A DNA stretch of 64,000 nt from NCBI RefSeq assembly GCF_022458865.1, contig NZ_JAJNMU010000009.1:62001-126000 (forward strand), given 5' to 3'. The position numbers and the translations under genes were made by a program. Origin of the DNA: Paenibacillus periandrae. GTDB lineage: Bacteria; Bacillota; Bacilli; Paenibacillales; NBRC-103111. Of the stretch, positions 63,630-64,000 are shown one piece after another; the stretch's first letter is position 1, and every line of letters starts with the position of its first letter. Under the pieces are notes generated by a model that saw nothing but the letters and a program-made list of their open reading frames with translations, was not told where the DNA came from and ran no database searches.

Positions 63630-64000
63630 ATGATTTTTAACAAAAATGATAAGCTGGTTATGATAGGCGATTCGATCACAGACGTGGAACGCAAACGGCC
63701 GCATGGCGAAGGTCGCAATGATTCTACTGGAAAAGGTTATGTAGCCGCAGTTAATGCGCTGTTCCATTCTGTATATCCGGAGCTTTCGCTGCGGGTAATT
63801 AATATGGGTATTAGCGGCAACACGGTTCGTAGCCTTAAGGAACGCTGGCAAACCGATGTACTGGATCTAGAGCCGGACTGGGTTTCTATAATGATCGGAA
63901 TCAATGATGTATGGCGTCAGTATGATCAGCCGACAATTAAGGAATCACACGTATACATAGATGAATATCGCGCTACACTCGATGAATTGGTTAAGCAGAC
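63630..64000 (+). CDS. SGNH/GDSL-family hydrolase (3' end outside window)
   Basis: About 124 codons are visible. Block I VMIGDSITDVERKR holds the nucleophile Ser, block II RVINMGISGNTVR the Gly, and block III IMIGINDVWRQY the Asn, so it is an SGNH hydrolase of the lysophospholipase/rhamnogalacturonan-acetylesterase-like type. No signal peptide is present. ATG 63630 is 9 bases after AAGGGAG; the ATG at 63624 is only 3 bases away. The catalytic Asp-His block lies beyond the window. Confidence 0.85.
   Translation, partial: MIFNKNDKLVMIGDSITDVERKRPHGEGRNDSTGKGYVAAVNALFHSVYPELSLRVINMGISGNTVRSLKERWQTDVLDLEPDWVSIMIGINDVWRQYDQPTIKESHVYIDEYRATLDELVKQ

Overview
The window reads as chromosomal DNA of a spore-forming Firmicute of the Paenibacillus type. 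It carries a spore photoproduct lyase, an Sda-like sporulation inhibitor, a conserved block resembling the Bacillus subtilis mntR-yqhO..yqhT-efp region, strong AGGAGG ribosome sites with frequent GTG and TTG starts, T-box and FapR control, and Fur/Zur/BirA-type operators. I see no rRNA, tRNA, prophage, insertion sequence or CRISPR array.

Layout. 1-6.2 kb: end of a methyltransferase gene, the Fur-type efeO-efeB-efeU iron uptake operon, and an M29 aminopeptidase. 6.2-13.1 kb: PadR and AraC regulators, a Gfo/Idh/MocA oxidoreductase, an AbrB-family membrane protein, an SGNH hydrolase, mannose-6-phosphate isomerase and an Sda homologue. 13.3-17.6 kb: a complete ComQXPA-type quorum-sensing locus in an unusual order (comX on the opposite strand, then comP-comA-comQ translationally coupled). 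17.6-24.2 kb: msrAB, a YciI-like gene, fabH and fabF under a perfect FapR box, mntH, and an aldo/keto reductase. 24.4-33.7 kb: small secreted and membrane proteins, VOC and aldo/keto genes, a MurA with the catalytic Cys replaced by Asp, an inositol-phosphatase-family protein, yidD, a T-box-controlled metS and a second Gfo/Idh/MocA gene. 33.8-38.4 kb: Zur-type znuACB, ccdA and splB. 38.6-45.2 kb: mntR, a repeat-rich gap, a patatin, yqhP/Q/R-like genes, aroQ, an M24 peptidase and efp. 45.3-52.1 kb: accessory enzymes, including a GNAT-histidine phosphatase fusion, an AraC regulator, a D-hydroxyacid dehydrogenase and a TIM-barrel isomerase. 52.1-64 kb: tagO, a molybdate locus (excisionase-HTH/PBP regulator, modA, modB), fumC, a DUF1540 gene, doxX, lplJ, a biotin ECF transporter (ATPase, ATPase-EcfT fusion, BioY) and a partial SGNH hydrolase.

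Themes. Metal homeostasis dominates: iron (efe and four Fur-type promoters), zinc (znu), manganese (mntH, mntR) and molybdate (mod). The Fur-type promoters precede efeO, fumC (an iron-free fumarase), lplJ (lipoate scavenging, which bypasses Fe-S-dependent lipoyl synthase) and a stretch with no sense gene that may encode a regulatory or antisense RNA. This suggests an iron-sparing response. The other main discoveries are the rearranged ComQXPA locus and a family of short hairpin repeats placed directly in front of ribosome binding sites.

Starts were chosen from Shine-Dalgarno spacing and family N-termini. All functions are inferred from reading motifs; no database search was run.
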